A stretch of 64,000 bases of DNA, taken from NCBI GenBank assembly GCA_963920575.1, contig OY986968.1, positions 28,115,904 through 28,179,903 of the forward strand. The letters are read 5' to 3'. Of this stretch, positions 51,921 to 64,000 are shown piece after piece. The notes under the pieces were generated by a model, which ran no database searches, had not been told where the DNA came from, and saw only the letters and a list, made by a program, of their open reading frames with translations. Origin of the DNA: Narthecium ossifragum (lineage: Eukaryota; Streptophyta; Magnoliopsida; Dioscoreales; Nartheciaceae). Made by a program: the position numbers and the translations under genes. The first letter of the stretch is position 1. Every line of letters starts with the position of its first letter.

Positions 51921-54783
51921 TTGGGCAATAAGATACACATAAGAATACAATTTGGTGGCCATAAACAATATAAAAGCTCCAAATATTGAAGCTATATGAT
52001 TACAGGGGGGACATGGATGTGGTGTTGTCTGCATGTCTAATGTTTTAGTGGTGTACCAGCAACAGCCCATTAATTTTCTCTTGTTTTCCATGCCAAAACA
52101 ATAATAGGACCCTGAGCCCCACTGGCATCACTGGATCCAACCCCATTTCCTAGATACCAACAAACATATTCTCCTCCAAAACTGCTACTGTTTGGCAGCT
52201 TTGCTGACATAATTTAAGTACAGCAAAAGATGGGAAAAGAAAGAGTAAAAGATCATTACTATCAGAGATGAGGAGAGGAATAAAATTCAATGTTTTATCT
52301 GTGCTTCCTGGTTGGAAGTTTTGATTGCATCCCTGTCTTTTAGTTTGTCATCTTGCAAGTGGTCAGGGTCATCTGGTTTCCTGTGTCCTCTGTTCCAGTG
52401 AATAAATCTCCTTTACAAGATGAGCACAAAGCTCCCTTGCAGCATGATGTATATATAGACAAAGCCAACCCCTCTACTGTTACTTTTGGCCATCTAACAG
52501 CTAACAACCTCAGAATGAACCAAGAAAGCAGAGCATGGAGAGGGTGACAGCTCCTCCTCATCTTATGCAAATGTTTGTTGCATTGCAACCATTCCATATA
52601 TATATATATATAATATATATGCTCATGAATAACGTGGCCCTTTTGCCTCCTTGAGAATGAAGGCTGATTGTTATAACTAATAGGTCGTGCCTGATGTATA
52701 GTTATAGTACATGATGGTTATAAGCACCACAATAGTCAATAGTAGTAGTAGACGCCTCTTGCGTGTGAACAACTTAATTACCGATCGGGATGAAGAATGA
52801 ACAATAAATAAAAGGAACTAAGTAGATATAGCGAAAGACGACCGGAATTATAGGGCTGTCTGTATACCCAATAGCTTTAATTGTATGATGTAGATGGATG
52901 AGGAAAAGTATCATTTAATCTATTTTTGTAGTTTGAGAACGTTGAACTTTGGATGGCTTTTGATATAAAAGCAAGCCTGCTTTTCTACTTAAGATTAGCT
53001 TTTTAAAAGCACTGTGGAATATTTAGTTTAGGGGCCAACTCGTTCAACTAAACTTGATATCGATCGAGTTCATATACATACGGAACGATCTAATCAGAAA
53101 TCAAATGGCGCGCGCAATGGGGTCCCTGAGTAAGACATGCCATCGATCGCTTTTAATTTATTGGAAGTCATCAGATTGCAAGATAGTCTATTGAATCCAA
53201 CCTCTATCTGTCTCAATTGTTTAATTTGCCATCCCAATCAATAACAGAAAGATAAAATTAAGAGTACCCAACTCGATTATAATCCATGTAGACCATCTTG
53301 ATATTGTTTAACACTATAAAAGAAAGAAATCCTTAAGTGCCACAAAGACAAGACAAGACAACGCGTATTACGTCTGTTGATGGAACAACAGACCAGCAGC
53401 AGCAGTCCCTCTATGAATCTATTATTAGGAAAGCACCAAATTCTCATCAGAGTCACGGCATTATAAGCTACGTATCCCCAACATCAAATCCTAATTCCAG
53501 TTGTTTATTGTTTCTTGCTCTGATCTTCTTCTCCAAATGCAAATCTCCTACCCTCTACGCTAAGTGCATATAAGATCTGCACACAAGTATAATCTTGAAA
53601 AGTTGCAGAACTAGAGACAAACCACCAAATGCAGAGATGACCGACCACATGGGCCATGCCATTAGTGATTGCAGAGATATCAATACCAAATCATTCAGCT
53701 TGTCTTAATTGCACAAAGATATATTTTATATAAATGTATAGAGAGAGAGAGAACCAACTAAAGCATGAGTTAGTTCCAAAACGTAGATAAGCTCTCTCTC
53801 TCTCTCTCTCTCTTCTCTCTTCCCTCTTCTCTCTTCTCTGTTCTCTGCAGTATAAGTATATACTTACAAAAGAAGAGAGAGAGAGAGAGAACCCCAACCC
53901 ATAGCAATAGGGTTTGTGGGGAATGGAGACCCTTTTAAGGAGCAGGCACATGGTCCCAGCCTGTCTCGGTGCCATTAGGACAGGGATGGGGGTGGGGAGG
54001 GGGGACGTGGTCCCACCCCACATCCCTCCACATTTGGGCCCCACCCGAGTGAATTGGGACGGCGCACATCGGCCCCTCCTGCGAGGTTTTGTTTTGTTCG
54101 CTTCTTTCTTGGCATCTGTTCTCCCCTTTTCCTAAAATATATATATTATTACTTACCAGAGTAAACAGAATTTGTGTATAAATATTGAATACCGATAAAT
54201 AAATAAATAAATACTTAAAAGTGATTAAAAATTTATAATAATAATAAAAAAGATGGGGTGTTTGTAAGTATGGAGAGGAGAGTGAGGGGACAGCAGGTGT
54301 GTGTGTGTGTGTGTGGGGTGCGCCTTCCCCTCTTCCCCTCTCCCCCTCATCCCTCATCATCATAATAAAGGGCCTGCTGCCTGGTGGGCATTCAGAGCAA
54401 ACAATCATAACAAAGTGGCAGTCTTCTTCACCTTCTTCTTCTGTTACGAAGAAAAAAAAGAAAGAAGAAAGTAACCAAGAAAAAAAAAAAAACCCTAACT
54501 TCCCTTTTAAATGCGTTTGTCTCATGTGGAGGAGGAGGACACCCTCCCTTTACATCAACCCCAGGTCCCCCAGCTCTCTTCTCTCCCCTTTTTCCTCGTT
54601 TGTTTTCAATTCCTCCGTCTCTTGCTTGCTTGACACATCCGCAGGCACGCTTTTATCGCCATTTCCAAGGGCCTTTCCGCCATTTAAGCCCCCCCAAACT
54701 TTGCCCCCTTCGTTGACTCTTATAGCCCCGACGGCGGCCCGAACGGCGCCGGCCTTGCCTCACACCTCTCTCTCCCCCACTCC
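51921..54783. other. Long intergenic stretch upstream of CYP734A, no gene supported
   Basis: AT-rich DNA with CT/GA microsatellites (53741-53752, 53792-53812, 53876-53890), GT repeat at 54297-54315 and (AT)n at 52598-52618. From 54520 it becomes CT-rich, as typical of promoters and leaders. No coding similarity. Confidence 0.5.
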
Positions 54784-54790
54784 TATAAAA
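54784..54790 (+). promoter_or_regulatory. Candidate TATA box of the CYP734A gene
   Basis: TATAAAA 167 bases upstream of the start codon, followed by a CT-rich leader. Confidence 0.5.
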
Positions 54791-54956
54791 CCCCTCTACC
54801 CCCTCTCTCTCCCCCCCCCCCCACACTCTCTCTAAAAAGCCCACATCCTCCTCTCTGTTGGTTGTCCCATAGATATATAGCAGCAACGAGGGGAATGAAA
54901 GCATAAGGTTTGGAGAGGAGAGCTAGTGCGAGCAAAGGAGAAGAAGAGGAGGAGAG

Positions 54957-57814
54957 ATGGGGGACGTGTTGGGATGGTGGGCATGGGCGTGGAGGTGGTT
55001 TTTTCCGCTCGTTGTGGCGGCGATGTGCTTTGGCATGGGAATGATGAAGGTGGTCGACTTCCTATGGTGGAGGCCCAAGAGGATACAAGAGCACTTCTCC
55101 AAGCAAGGCATAAGGGGTCCTCCGTACCGCTTCTTCATAGGCAACGTCAAGGAGATGGTGAGCTCCATGCTGGAAGCGTCTTCCAAGCCAATGATGCCAC
55201 CGAACTACCACAGCATCCTCCCTAGAGTCCTTCCTTTCCTCCACCAATGGAAGAAGATCTATGGTACTCATCCTCTCTCTCTCTCTCTCTCTTTCTCATC
55301 TCCCACTCTTCTTCTCCTTCTCCTTGTCGATCCTATCCTCTGTGGGGTTTTTCCTTCTTGGGTTGTTGTTTCTTTGTGCACTTTGATGCTTTGAGGGGAG
55401 GGGGCTGATCATGTGGGGGCTGGGGCTATGGAGTTTGGTGTGTCCTCGCCTTGTTTTCCTTTGATTTGGCTTTACCCATTATGGGTCTTTTTCTGGGCTA
55501 CTTTTTCCTCCTCTTATATTCTTCCATTTCTCGCATTGTTAAAAATAATTCCTCTGTGATATCTTTCAACTCTTTTGCTGATAAAGCTGTTTGTAAGATT
55601 GTTGATTTTTCTCTTGCTTTTCAACTTCTCATTCAATTCTAGAAATTTCTTCTTCTTCTTCTTAGTTTTGTGTCTTCTTCTTCTTCACTATCACGGTATC
55701 ACCTTCACTGTTTGATCTTTGAGTCTTCTGCATCTATGTGTTGTGTTTCTCTCACGCAAACAGTAGTGCCTGCAGCTTCTGCTCTGTACTAGAAAGCAGA
55801 TGACCATATATGTGGTGCTTTACTGCTGCTATACCATCTTAATTGGGCTCTTCTCCCTATCCACTCACTACTTTCTCTCTCCCTCTCTAACCTCTTTTAC
55901 AGTGGTAGCTCATCAGCTCCTGTAGTTCTCAAGTTCTAGGCGTCATTGGCAGTCGTTATCTTTCATTGTCCCTGTCTCCATTCGGTACCCCTACTGGGCT
56001 GCCCTGCTCCATTACTCCTCTTCTGTGTGTCCTCCCTTCTTTAAACATCCAACTATCTCCTTTCCCTTTCCTTGTCGTCAGTCTGTCCTTCTTCTCATCA
56101 TCATCATCATCTCATGGTGGCGACGTCTCCTCTTCTCTACTGCAGGGTCCACATTCCTCCTCTGGTTTGGCCCCACCCCTCGGCTTGCCGTCGCTGACCC
56201 CGACCTCATCCGCGAGATCCTGCTCCGCTCCGACGCCTTCGACCGCTACGAGTCCCATCCCATCGTCCGCCAGCTCGAAGGCGAGGGCTTGAGCAGCCTC
56301 CGAGGCGAGAAATGGGCTCACCATCGGAAGGTCCTCACCCCCACCTTCAATATGGAGAATCTCAAAGTAAGATATCTTTGTGTTTTATGTTGTCGTTGGT
56401 AAGATATTTTTGCATTAATAGTCGTAAGATTAACGATACCATGTTTCGTATGTAAATTAGATGTTGATCCCGTTTGTTGGGAAGACGGTGAATGACATGC
56501 TGGACAAGTGGGTGGCCATGTCATCGTCTTCCGGAACCGGGGAGGTGGAGATCGACGTCGCGGAGTGGTTCCAGACGGTGACGGAGGATGCCATCACCCG
56601 CACCGCCTTCGGGCGGAGCTACGACGACGGCAAGGCCGTCTTCCGTCTGCAGGCCCAGCACATGGTCTTCGCGGCCGAGGCATTCCGCAAGGTGTTCATC
56701 CCCGGATACAGGTGCGTCCATCTCATCCCCAGCTGTCCTTCTACTCTCCAGTACTACTTTGGTTGTACGACTGCACTTTAACTATTTAGTTAAATAACCG
56801 GCTAAATTCTAGATTCGATCGCTGTCAGGTTTTTGCCTACGATTCGGAACCAGAGGTGTTGGAAGTTGGACAAGGAGATCAAGAAGAACTTAGTCAGGCT
56901 GATCGGACGGCGAACGGCGAGCTCCGACGATGATGAGAAGCCGGATACCTGCGCCAAGGACCTGCTGGGCCAGATGATCAGCGCCAACGTTGATTCTTCG
57001 CTGTCGGAAATCACGGTGCGGGACATCGTGGAGGAGTGCAAGACCTTCTTCTTCGCCGGGAAGCAGACCACCTCCAATCTGCTGACGTGGGCCACCGTCG
57101 TCCTCGCCATGCACCCCGAGTGGCAGGACCTCGGCCGCCAGGAGGTCCTCCGCGTCTGTGGCTCACGTGACATCCCCACGCGCGACCACCTCGCCAAGCT
57201 CAAGACGGTACGTTGTTGTTCCAAACTCCTGGCAAACACAAGCAAAGGCCTGTTCTCGTCTTTTTAATGAAGGCTAATAACGTGTTTGGCTCCTGCAGCT
57301 GGGCATGATACTGAACGAGACGCTCCGGCTGTACCCGCCGGCGGTGGCGACCATAAGGAAGGCGAAGGCCGACGTCGTCCTCGGGGGGTGCAAGATACCG
57401 CGGGGCACGGAGGTGCTGATCCCGATAATGGCGGTGCACCACGATGTGCGGCTGTGGGGTCCCGACGCGTCCAGGTTCGACCCGACCCGGTTCGCGGAGA
57501 ATGGGCCGGACCACAAGAGACGGCACCACCCGAACTCCTTCATCCCATTTGGGCTGGGGGCCCGCATGTGCATCGGGAGGAACCTGGCCCTACTGGAGGC
57601 CAAGCTCACCATCGCCATCCTCCTCCGGCGCTTCGCCTTCCGGCTATCGCCGTCGTACGTCCACGCCCCGACGGTCCTGATGCTCCTCTACCCCCAGTAC
57701 GGCGCCACCGTGGTGTTCAAGCCTTTATCGCCGTCCGATCTCCCGGCGGATGGGTCGACCGATCCTCCTCTCGTGACCCAGACCCACCCAGGAGCACCGC
57801 GTCCTTTAGATTAA
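54957..57814 (+). CDS. CYP734A: Cytochrome P450 of family CYP734A (brassinosteroid C-26 hydroxylase type)
   Basis: Exons: 54957-55263, 56146-56366, 56461-56711, 56829-57207, 57299-57814 (1674 nt, 557 aa). The joined frame is open. N-terminal membrane anchor (FFPLVVAAMCFGMGMM), then WWRPKRIQEHFSKQGIRGPPY typical of CYP734A/CYP72-clan proteins. Motifs: I-helix FFFAGKQTTSN, ExxR in ETLRLYPP, a PERF-like region DPTRFAE, and heme-binding FGLGARMCIG. Family members (BAS1 in Arabidopsis) inactivate brassinosteroids by C-26 hydroxylation in the ER, lowering active hormone. The C-terminal end after AVVFKPL is longer than in Arabidopsis BAS1 and proline-rich. Exons are very GC-rich. Intron 1 is about 880 bases and CT-rich. 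Confidence 0.95.
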
Positions 57815-58640
57815 AAAATTCTCTTTCTAATTTGACCAAAGTGCCCTTCCGCTAACTCTCGATCCGTTCCTCCTTAGCCTGTTCCGAAATGTCCAAAATA
57901 CCCTTCACTAATGACCCCTTTTTTTTTTTGCCCTTTATTTCTTGTTTTTTTTTTCTTCTTTACCTTCATATAATGTATGTGTATACACCATCCATTCCAA
58001 TGAAATGCAACTGGGGTGTTGGTCCTCCACAAAAATGAAGTATGGTATGGAGGCGGCAGGGATATAGCTGGGCTGGCTTATAGCTGTCACAGGGGCAGGG
58101 GGGAACTATTGGAGTGGATAATAGACAACTAAAAACAAGTGGTGGAGCCTCACATTAATTTTGTTGGCATATATGTACTTGTTTAAATCACAACTCCATG
58201 TATCAAACCCTCTCTGATGATGTGGATACATCCTATAATCCAATTGGTTGTTGTGGTCTCTTTGTAATAATCCTCATTGTTTTCATCCTTAATTTGGAAG
58301 CCAATCTTTTGAAGCTGGATCATCATTTTGTATTATGCCAAAACTTGCTAAAGATTTGATCGAATGATTCACAGGATAAGTCACATGGTGCTGATTGTGC
58401 CAGGATCATGATACCAAAATAGTAAAACTAACATGCGAGTTCTCCTTTAAGGTGTTGGGGCTTTCAAATGTTTACAGTGCTTGTATAGAGAGAGAGAGAG
58501 AGAGAGACACGAGAGAGAGACGAGCTTTCTTTGTTATAAGAAACCATACCTTTTGAAGAGATGATATCGATCTCCAAAGTGGGCTTATAGTAGTGTGTCT
58601 TATAGATGTGTTCTCTCCTTCTCTCCTTCTCTCCTTCTCT

Positions 58641-58677
<37 letters not shown>

Positions 58678-61600
58678 GTGTTGCTGGTCCCCAGGGAAGC
58701 ATGTGGTGAGGTGTTTCCTTGCTAAATCCTACTGAGTGGATCTCTCCATGCATAAATTAAGGGAGGCATGTGACCCATCTCATGGTATTATTACCATTGA
58801 GCTTAAAATAATCTCCTCATCAATCAACCTCTTTTATAACAGAGAGAACCATATTTGTAGCCTTAGACATGGGATTCTCACTCCACCGACATGCGCAGCA
58901 TCGCTTTAATAGCAGTGCAGAACAGTCTAAACCTCTGTAATCGTGAAGATAATCTCAAAAGGTGTGAAGCAAATCATGGTTTATCTTCAAAATGGCCTTC
59001 GCCATTGATGAAGGTCTCCGTGCTAGGCTGCTAGCCTTATGGAACACTCTTATATGCAGCATGCATGTTAGAGAGTAGGGTTTCTGAGTTAGCCTTTAAA
59101 TCACCATAGCATGCAAGAGGACTTCAATGATGAGAGCAACAAGAAGCTTCCATTCCCAATAGTCTCCATAAGGCAATGCTATACCAGAGTGGAATTCAAA
59201 ATAGAATGAGGAACATGCAGGGAGGGCTGGTAGGAGGCAGAGGGAGGTGAAATGTCTCAAGAGAGGGCATCACCTCTTGTCCATTCTCCAATGGCAATGG
59301 GCAGGCAACTCCTGCAACTTTGTTTTCTTTATTTCTTGTCACGATGACTCACCTTATTGGGGACACATCCTTACACTATTCCCTTTGCCATTACTTATAT
59401 ATCAATGGCCTCTCATTTCTCCTTGTGCTTATCTCCCTAAGCCAAAATTAAAGAATTGAAGAAGAAAAGAATCTTTGTACCTCTCATCAGAGAATAATCC
59501 GCCCACAAGGCAATGCGATTCTCTATTAACGGCTTCATTAGTGATAGTTGACGTCAAGTTAAGTATTCTAGCTAACTCAAGTCAATTAGCTAATATTATG
59601 GCATCTCATGCGTAAACTAAGCGCTATATAACATGCCCCCGAATCATAGTCCTTCAATATGTCAGTAGATTATTGTTTGCGATTATAGTGAATGCTTATC
59701 ATCAATACAACAATGTGCTTTGAAAACGTGCATATATAGGCCGGGTTGTCCATATCTCTTGCTTAAACGAAGATACCAAAGCAAATAGCACATACTTATG
59801 GTGATTATAAGTAGGATTGACTCAAGCAAATCATAATGATCTGGAATCTCTTACATGCAAGAAGGTGATCATCATCATAATTAATCCTCTTAATTAGTCA
59901 TTCACAGTACGAATTAGAGTTAGTTGCACCATACATATTAATCAATCTTTTATACAACTACATCTAATTGATGACCTATACTTAAAAGAATGGATTAATC
60001 CAGAGTGTCCCATAGAGATAATTTGGCATTATAGCAACTCCTCTTTAAGGAGATCGAGAACTCTAATCTTGAAGAATCTTAGAAACCAACATCCAAGTCC
60101 AAAACCTGACCTCGAAAAATAGGAAGAGGATATAAAAAATATCTGGAGAGACGGGCATGCATGAGGGCCCATGGGCATAGTTGGTCGTTTCGTTAGGCAT
60201 GGCTCCTCCCCCGACCGCCGTCCGACCAACGATATCACAGCTGTGATCGAGGTCTGCGCACCACATTCCGATGCGAACCACCACCACCACCACCACCATC
60301 TCCTCCACCACGACGTTGCTTAGAATAATAACCTAAGCAAACTACCTGTATATATTTTTATCTCCCCCTAGAGAAACACATGTTTAGTTGTGCCTTATAT
60401 TCATGGTTTTGGACTCTACACCCTGCATGGCCTCCAGCTCATGCCATGGCCTAATCACGCTATAATTTAATGGTTGGGACCTTAACTGTTGCCACATGAA
60501 GACTCCACTATACTTTAGACTTGCACAGTTCCCTAGTAAATTCCCTTAGATCCATGCTTTCAGCTGAAACAACTCTCTCTCTCCTGTTTCTCTCTCTAAT
60601 CAGGGCACGATTGTGTAGGCTTCTAGCTTCCAGCAAGAGGCCCATTAAGTGTAGTTGGGCCTTTACTTTATTTATGGCCCTTGATTTTAGCCAATCTGTC
60701 GGATTATCCTAGACAGAGGAGCATGAGGTCTCCCCTATGATTGGCTGTACTCTCCACGACTTAACTTAGAAACCCTCATTTGTTTTACTACTTACAAACA
60801 AACATTGCTTCCCTCCTATCCTTCTCTTGATCTCTCTGCTCCAGAGGTGGTGGATTACAGCTGCAAGGGAGCTAATCGAGGCGGCTTAACCGCGCTTAGC
60901 TGTATGAGGCGCCGCGCCAGGTCGAGCCCGATTTGTTTAATCTAATGATAGAATTATACCAGTTTTCATATGAACTTCTTGATCATCAACTTCGCCAGGC
61001 ATGTGAAATGTGTTTGTTACGTATTGAGATCATATACGAGAGTTCAAAAGCTCTTAAAGAACTCCAAGTGATGATGCTCTTATAATAAACACATGATAAA
61101 CTTTTTTAGTCCGCCAAACAGCCAAGTATTGGAAAATGAACTGGTACGAACAACCTAAAACTGCTGCTTTCTAAGCAATAAAAACAAAAAAGTGGTGCAT
61201 GAGCTTGCTCGAACCATCACGCGGGTGATTCATTCAGCCAGTAAATTAGAGAGGTCAGTCAATTGGTACTGTCAACCGCTGTATCTCTATCGCAAAAGCC
61301 CAGCTCAACCTTTTGATTCAGAGATTGTTCATCCTTAGAAGGGAGTTTTTTACCTTCAAAACCTGATACGGAGGACATAGGATAAGGAATTAAATGCTCT
61401 CCAAATTTTCAGCAATCAGTTCAAAAAATAGAAACAACTAAGCTGCACATGAAGAGGAGAAGTCATAATGTACATTACCTTATAGAGAAAGAGACGAGAC
61501 TAGTGAAGCAAAAGATTCCTTGTGATCATGAAACACATTAATTTTGGATCAGAGGCAGCTAGCACAAGAGAATCAGACAGCCATTGAGGCATGCCCTGCC

Positions 61601-61950
61601 AATTAGCAGAATTTTGACAGTCAACAATAGGACAGTGCAATGTACTGAAAACAACCTGTTGGAATGTCCTGTACATAAATGCTAACAGAGCTACCATTTT
61701 TATTACAGTCCACACAGGACCTTGCAAGACAAAACGAATGAAAGACTTCAAACAAACTACAATATTGGTGTTTGTAAAAACTTCACAATTGCCTGGAACA
61801 CTATACGATAGTAGGAAAACAATCTCCAATGCCCACGTTATAATACAATACGTATGATGCCACTGCTGGGATAATGCCGGGTTTATTGACATCCAGCAAC
61901 CGTCAGAACTGCATTGCCCTCTGTTCATGGCTAGCCAACAAGCAAAAGTG
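57815..61950. other. Intergenic, no gene recognised
   Basis: After the P450 3' UTR the sequence is AT-rich with GA/CT microsatellites (58483-58505, 58619-58673), a CACCACC run (60280-60300) and no convincing reading frame. Frames at 59247-59459, 60029-60311 and 60521-60712 are unsupported. Confidence 0.5.
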
Positions 61951-63521
61951 TCAAACCTCATGCTCTGCTTCTGCATCATTGCTGCCAAGATCCTTTTTCC
62001 TGACAACATTTTCCAGTATTATCAAGTTCTTCTGAAGTAAATATTCAAATAATTCAGTTCCCATATGGAGGGGGCACTTTCAGCGGCAGGAGACAACACT
62101 CTCCTATAAGCCAAGCAAGCGCCCTAAACTCAATTGGCCAATTTTTCCGAAAAGAAGCAGCGATTGCATACTTCTTACCTGGTGTAGAGAAACCATTAGC
62201 AATATCAAGGTTCACAAAGCACAACTTGAAAAGTTACAGATATGAAGATTGCTAATGATCTTGCCAACAGTAAAATGTTCAGAGACTAGTGGTTTGACAA
62301 TAATAGATCACAAATTCACAATGAACTAGGATAATAACTTGTAAGTTGGCATTACTTCACCAAAACATTGCATGGATGCAGTAAGAAATCGTGTTTAAAA
62401 AAGCTTTTCCAACAACATCGGCTAGCAACAACGCTAATGGCCAGCAGTAAGACGCCTCTTCTGATCGTGAACTCAGAAAACAAGAAAGACCTAATAAAGG
62501 CAATGAGCATCTTGTCACTCTAAATGAATGGTCAGGCTGGTGAACCAACAATACTGCAGATTCGCAGATTCAAAAAGTAAGAACTACATTAGAAAGAAAG
62601 AAAGACTGATAAAAGCTATAAACATCAGTTTTGATAACTACAGTTATGCTATAGTCTCAGTCTGCTGAAGCCAACAGGCTGCAGATACATTCAGAAAAAA
62701 TCCCAGAGAAACTTTGGTAGCTGAAAACGAAAACAATATCGGGAGATGTGATTGCTTGGGTTATAAAATCCCTCTCCCCCTAAACAAATCCATAGTTCTT
62801 CTATACAGTTTTCACCAAGACCCTTATCCCAATCTTGAAATATATCTACTTCATGATACAAGGTTGATAAACAGAAGCCTTAAATCAAGTTGACAGAAAA
62901 ATCAATGCCGCACCACTTGTACGCCATGCTTCATAGAAAGGGCAGCACTTGGCAGTCTACACCGACCAAACAGCCTAGACTGGTGATGCATAGGTGCCGG
63001 AGGATAATAGCAGCACTTAGGCCTACACCTGGAAGAAAATACTAGCAAGCTACATATTAACCTAGTTACCAAGAATCTAACAACATCCCATTGATACAAG
63101 TATTGAGTGAGAATTGGTGGAACCTACCCTCACTGACAACGAGATCTTCAAATCTTGCCCTCATTTCAGCGTAGAGGCAGAAAAAGACAACCTCTTGCCA
63201 GATCACCATCATCACAATATAGTAAACATATAATATAATTCCATGGACATCAAATTGCTGAAAGCTATGCTTCAGCACAGTGAGTTGGACATGATACCAC
63301 TTCTCTTAGGAAACAAATCCCAACTGCCTCCTCCTTCATCATGTTCAAACATATAAATGCATCAGAAACGCAGCCTGTTGATTCAACAATGCTTCCAAAT
63401 CAGAATGATAGAACAGCATTCACCATTTTCCTCTATAAGTTGGAACGTTCTCAAGGCCATTATGCCGAGAAAGACTGCCAAGGTCATGAGGCAAAAGAGT
63501 CATGACTCTCGTGATACAGTG
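61951..63521 (-). CDS. Probable unidentified minus-strand gene (exon candidates only)
   Basis: Three stretches look like exons on the minus strand. (a) 63521-63424: after CTTGCAG it reads HCITRVMTLLPHDLGSLSRH and NGLENVPTYRGK, then a GT donor. (b) About 63170-63126: reads ARFEDLVVSEG with GT after it. (c) 62031-61951: after TTCAG it can read KNLIILENVVRKKDLGSNDA plus EAEHEV and a stop. A short candidate exon LCFVNLDIANGFSTP lies at about 62222-62177. Phases do not all agree between them, so the gene model is not fixed and I do not recognise the protein. The 169-codon frame at 61500-62009 overlaps exon (c) in another phase and is not supported. Confidence 0.3.
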
Positions 63522-64000
63522 CTGCAAGTTTGTCATTCGAAATAAGCTCCTTTCAAAGCACTATATCAACATCATCTTCTTCAAAGATCTAGGCTGACAA
63601 GTGCAACGCAACCGAATTTAATCTCTATTAACAAAAGCTATGACAACCCAGAAAGATATAACTTAATCCATGTATATTTAAATCCAGCAACTTCTGTACC
63701 AATTATAGAACCTGATGGGAAATAAATTAAGACTCCTAATGTCTACTGCTGCAGTAAGCAATGAGAATCATGAAACTATATGTGTAATTTGCTACTGCTA
63801 TCATTTACAAAAACTTAAGAAGAGATAAGGAGGTTTCTTTTTTGCACTATTCTTTGAGTCAGAGGACAGAAGACACACTCAAATCTTATAGTCCCTTAAA
63901 TCCAGAATATCAACGTAAAATCAGTAGGCTGAAAACAAAACTGCAAATAAAACAAATATGTTCTGAACCATAGCATAACAAACATGCAATAATTCCATAG
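63522..64000. other. Unassigned right edge
   Basis: Possibly an intron of the unidentified gene. No coding frame or repeat recognised. Confidence 0.3.

Noticed and set aside
57200..57618. Overlapping minus- and plus-strand frames over the last P450 exon
   Set aside because: Shadows of the GC-rich CYP734A exon 5. Only the frame with heme-binding FGLGARMCIG is real.
54957..57814. Possible link between CYP734A and other genes as a hormone gene cluster
   Set aside because: No other brassinosteroid gene is in the window. Neighbours are repeats and unrelated housekeeping genes.
61500..62009. 169-codon minus-strand frame
   Set aside because: Contains no recognisable domain and includes a probable intron/exon boundary at 62031 in a different phase. 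Treated as a chance frame.

Overview
The window is plant nuclear DNA. It carries intron-rich genes with GT-AG splicing for plant-specific families (AKT1-type potassium channel, DUF642 cell-wall protein, UDP-sugar pyrophosphorylase, Ran GTPase, CYP734A brassinosteroid hydroxylase). These are spaced by AT-rich DNA full of LINEs, MITEs and LTR remnants. The very GC-rich exons of the DUF642 and CYP734A genes beside AT-richer genes suggest a monocot, but the species cannot be named from sequence alone.

Layout. 1-1253 (minus): first two exons of an AKT1-like channel, cut by the window edge. 1.7-6.1 kb: an LRR-receptor fragment, an LTR remnant and two 5'-truncated LINEs with recognisable target duplications. 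6.9-10.6 kb: two small conserved genes of unknown function, one of them a 78-aa four-exon gene rebuilt here by splicing. 12.4-13.7 kb: a complete DUF642 gene. 14-18.2 kb: a block duplicated from upstream of the Ran gene and carrying a MITE, a degenerate PIF/Harbinger transposon (2.6 kb), tandem repeats and a poly(T) run. 18.1-19 kb: a LINE ORF1 fragment. 19.35-28.2 kb: a 17-exon UDP-sugar pyrophosphorylase gene. 29.5-36.9 kb: two tandem Ran genes in the same orientation. 37-54.9 kb: repeat-dominated DNA with a MULE-like element (9-bp target duplication), four LINE insertions plus a 26-bp micro-LINE, two MITEs and a SINE. 54.96-57.81 kb: a complete CYP734A gene. 58-64 kb: mostly unannotated, with signs of an unidentified minus-strand gene from about 61.9 kb to 63.5 kb.

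The genes do not form a pathway or cluster. Each looks independently transcribed: potassium uptake, cell-wall biology, nucleotide-sugar salvage, nucleocytoplasmic transport and brassinosteroid inactivation. For the five multi-exon genes called complete (78-aa gene, DUF642, USP, both Ran genes, CYP734A) exon lengths were summed and found to give an open frame.

No unmistakably new biological system was found. The most informative structures are insertion records readable inside the window itself: an empty/filled site pair for an 8-bp-TSD MITE, a LINE flanked by an 80-bp duplication, a MULE carrying a GC-rich insert, and a duplicated relic exon inside the pyrophosphorylase intron.
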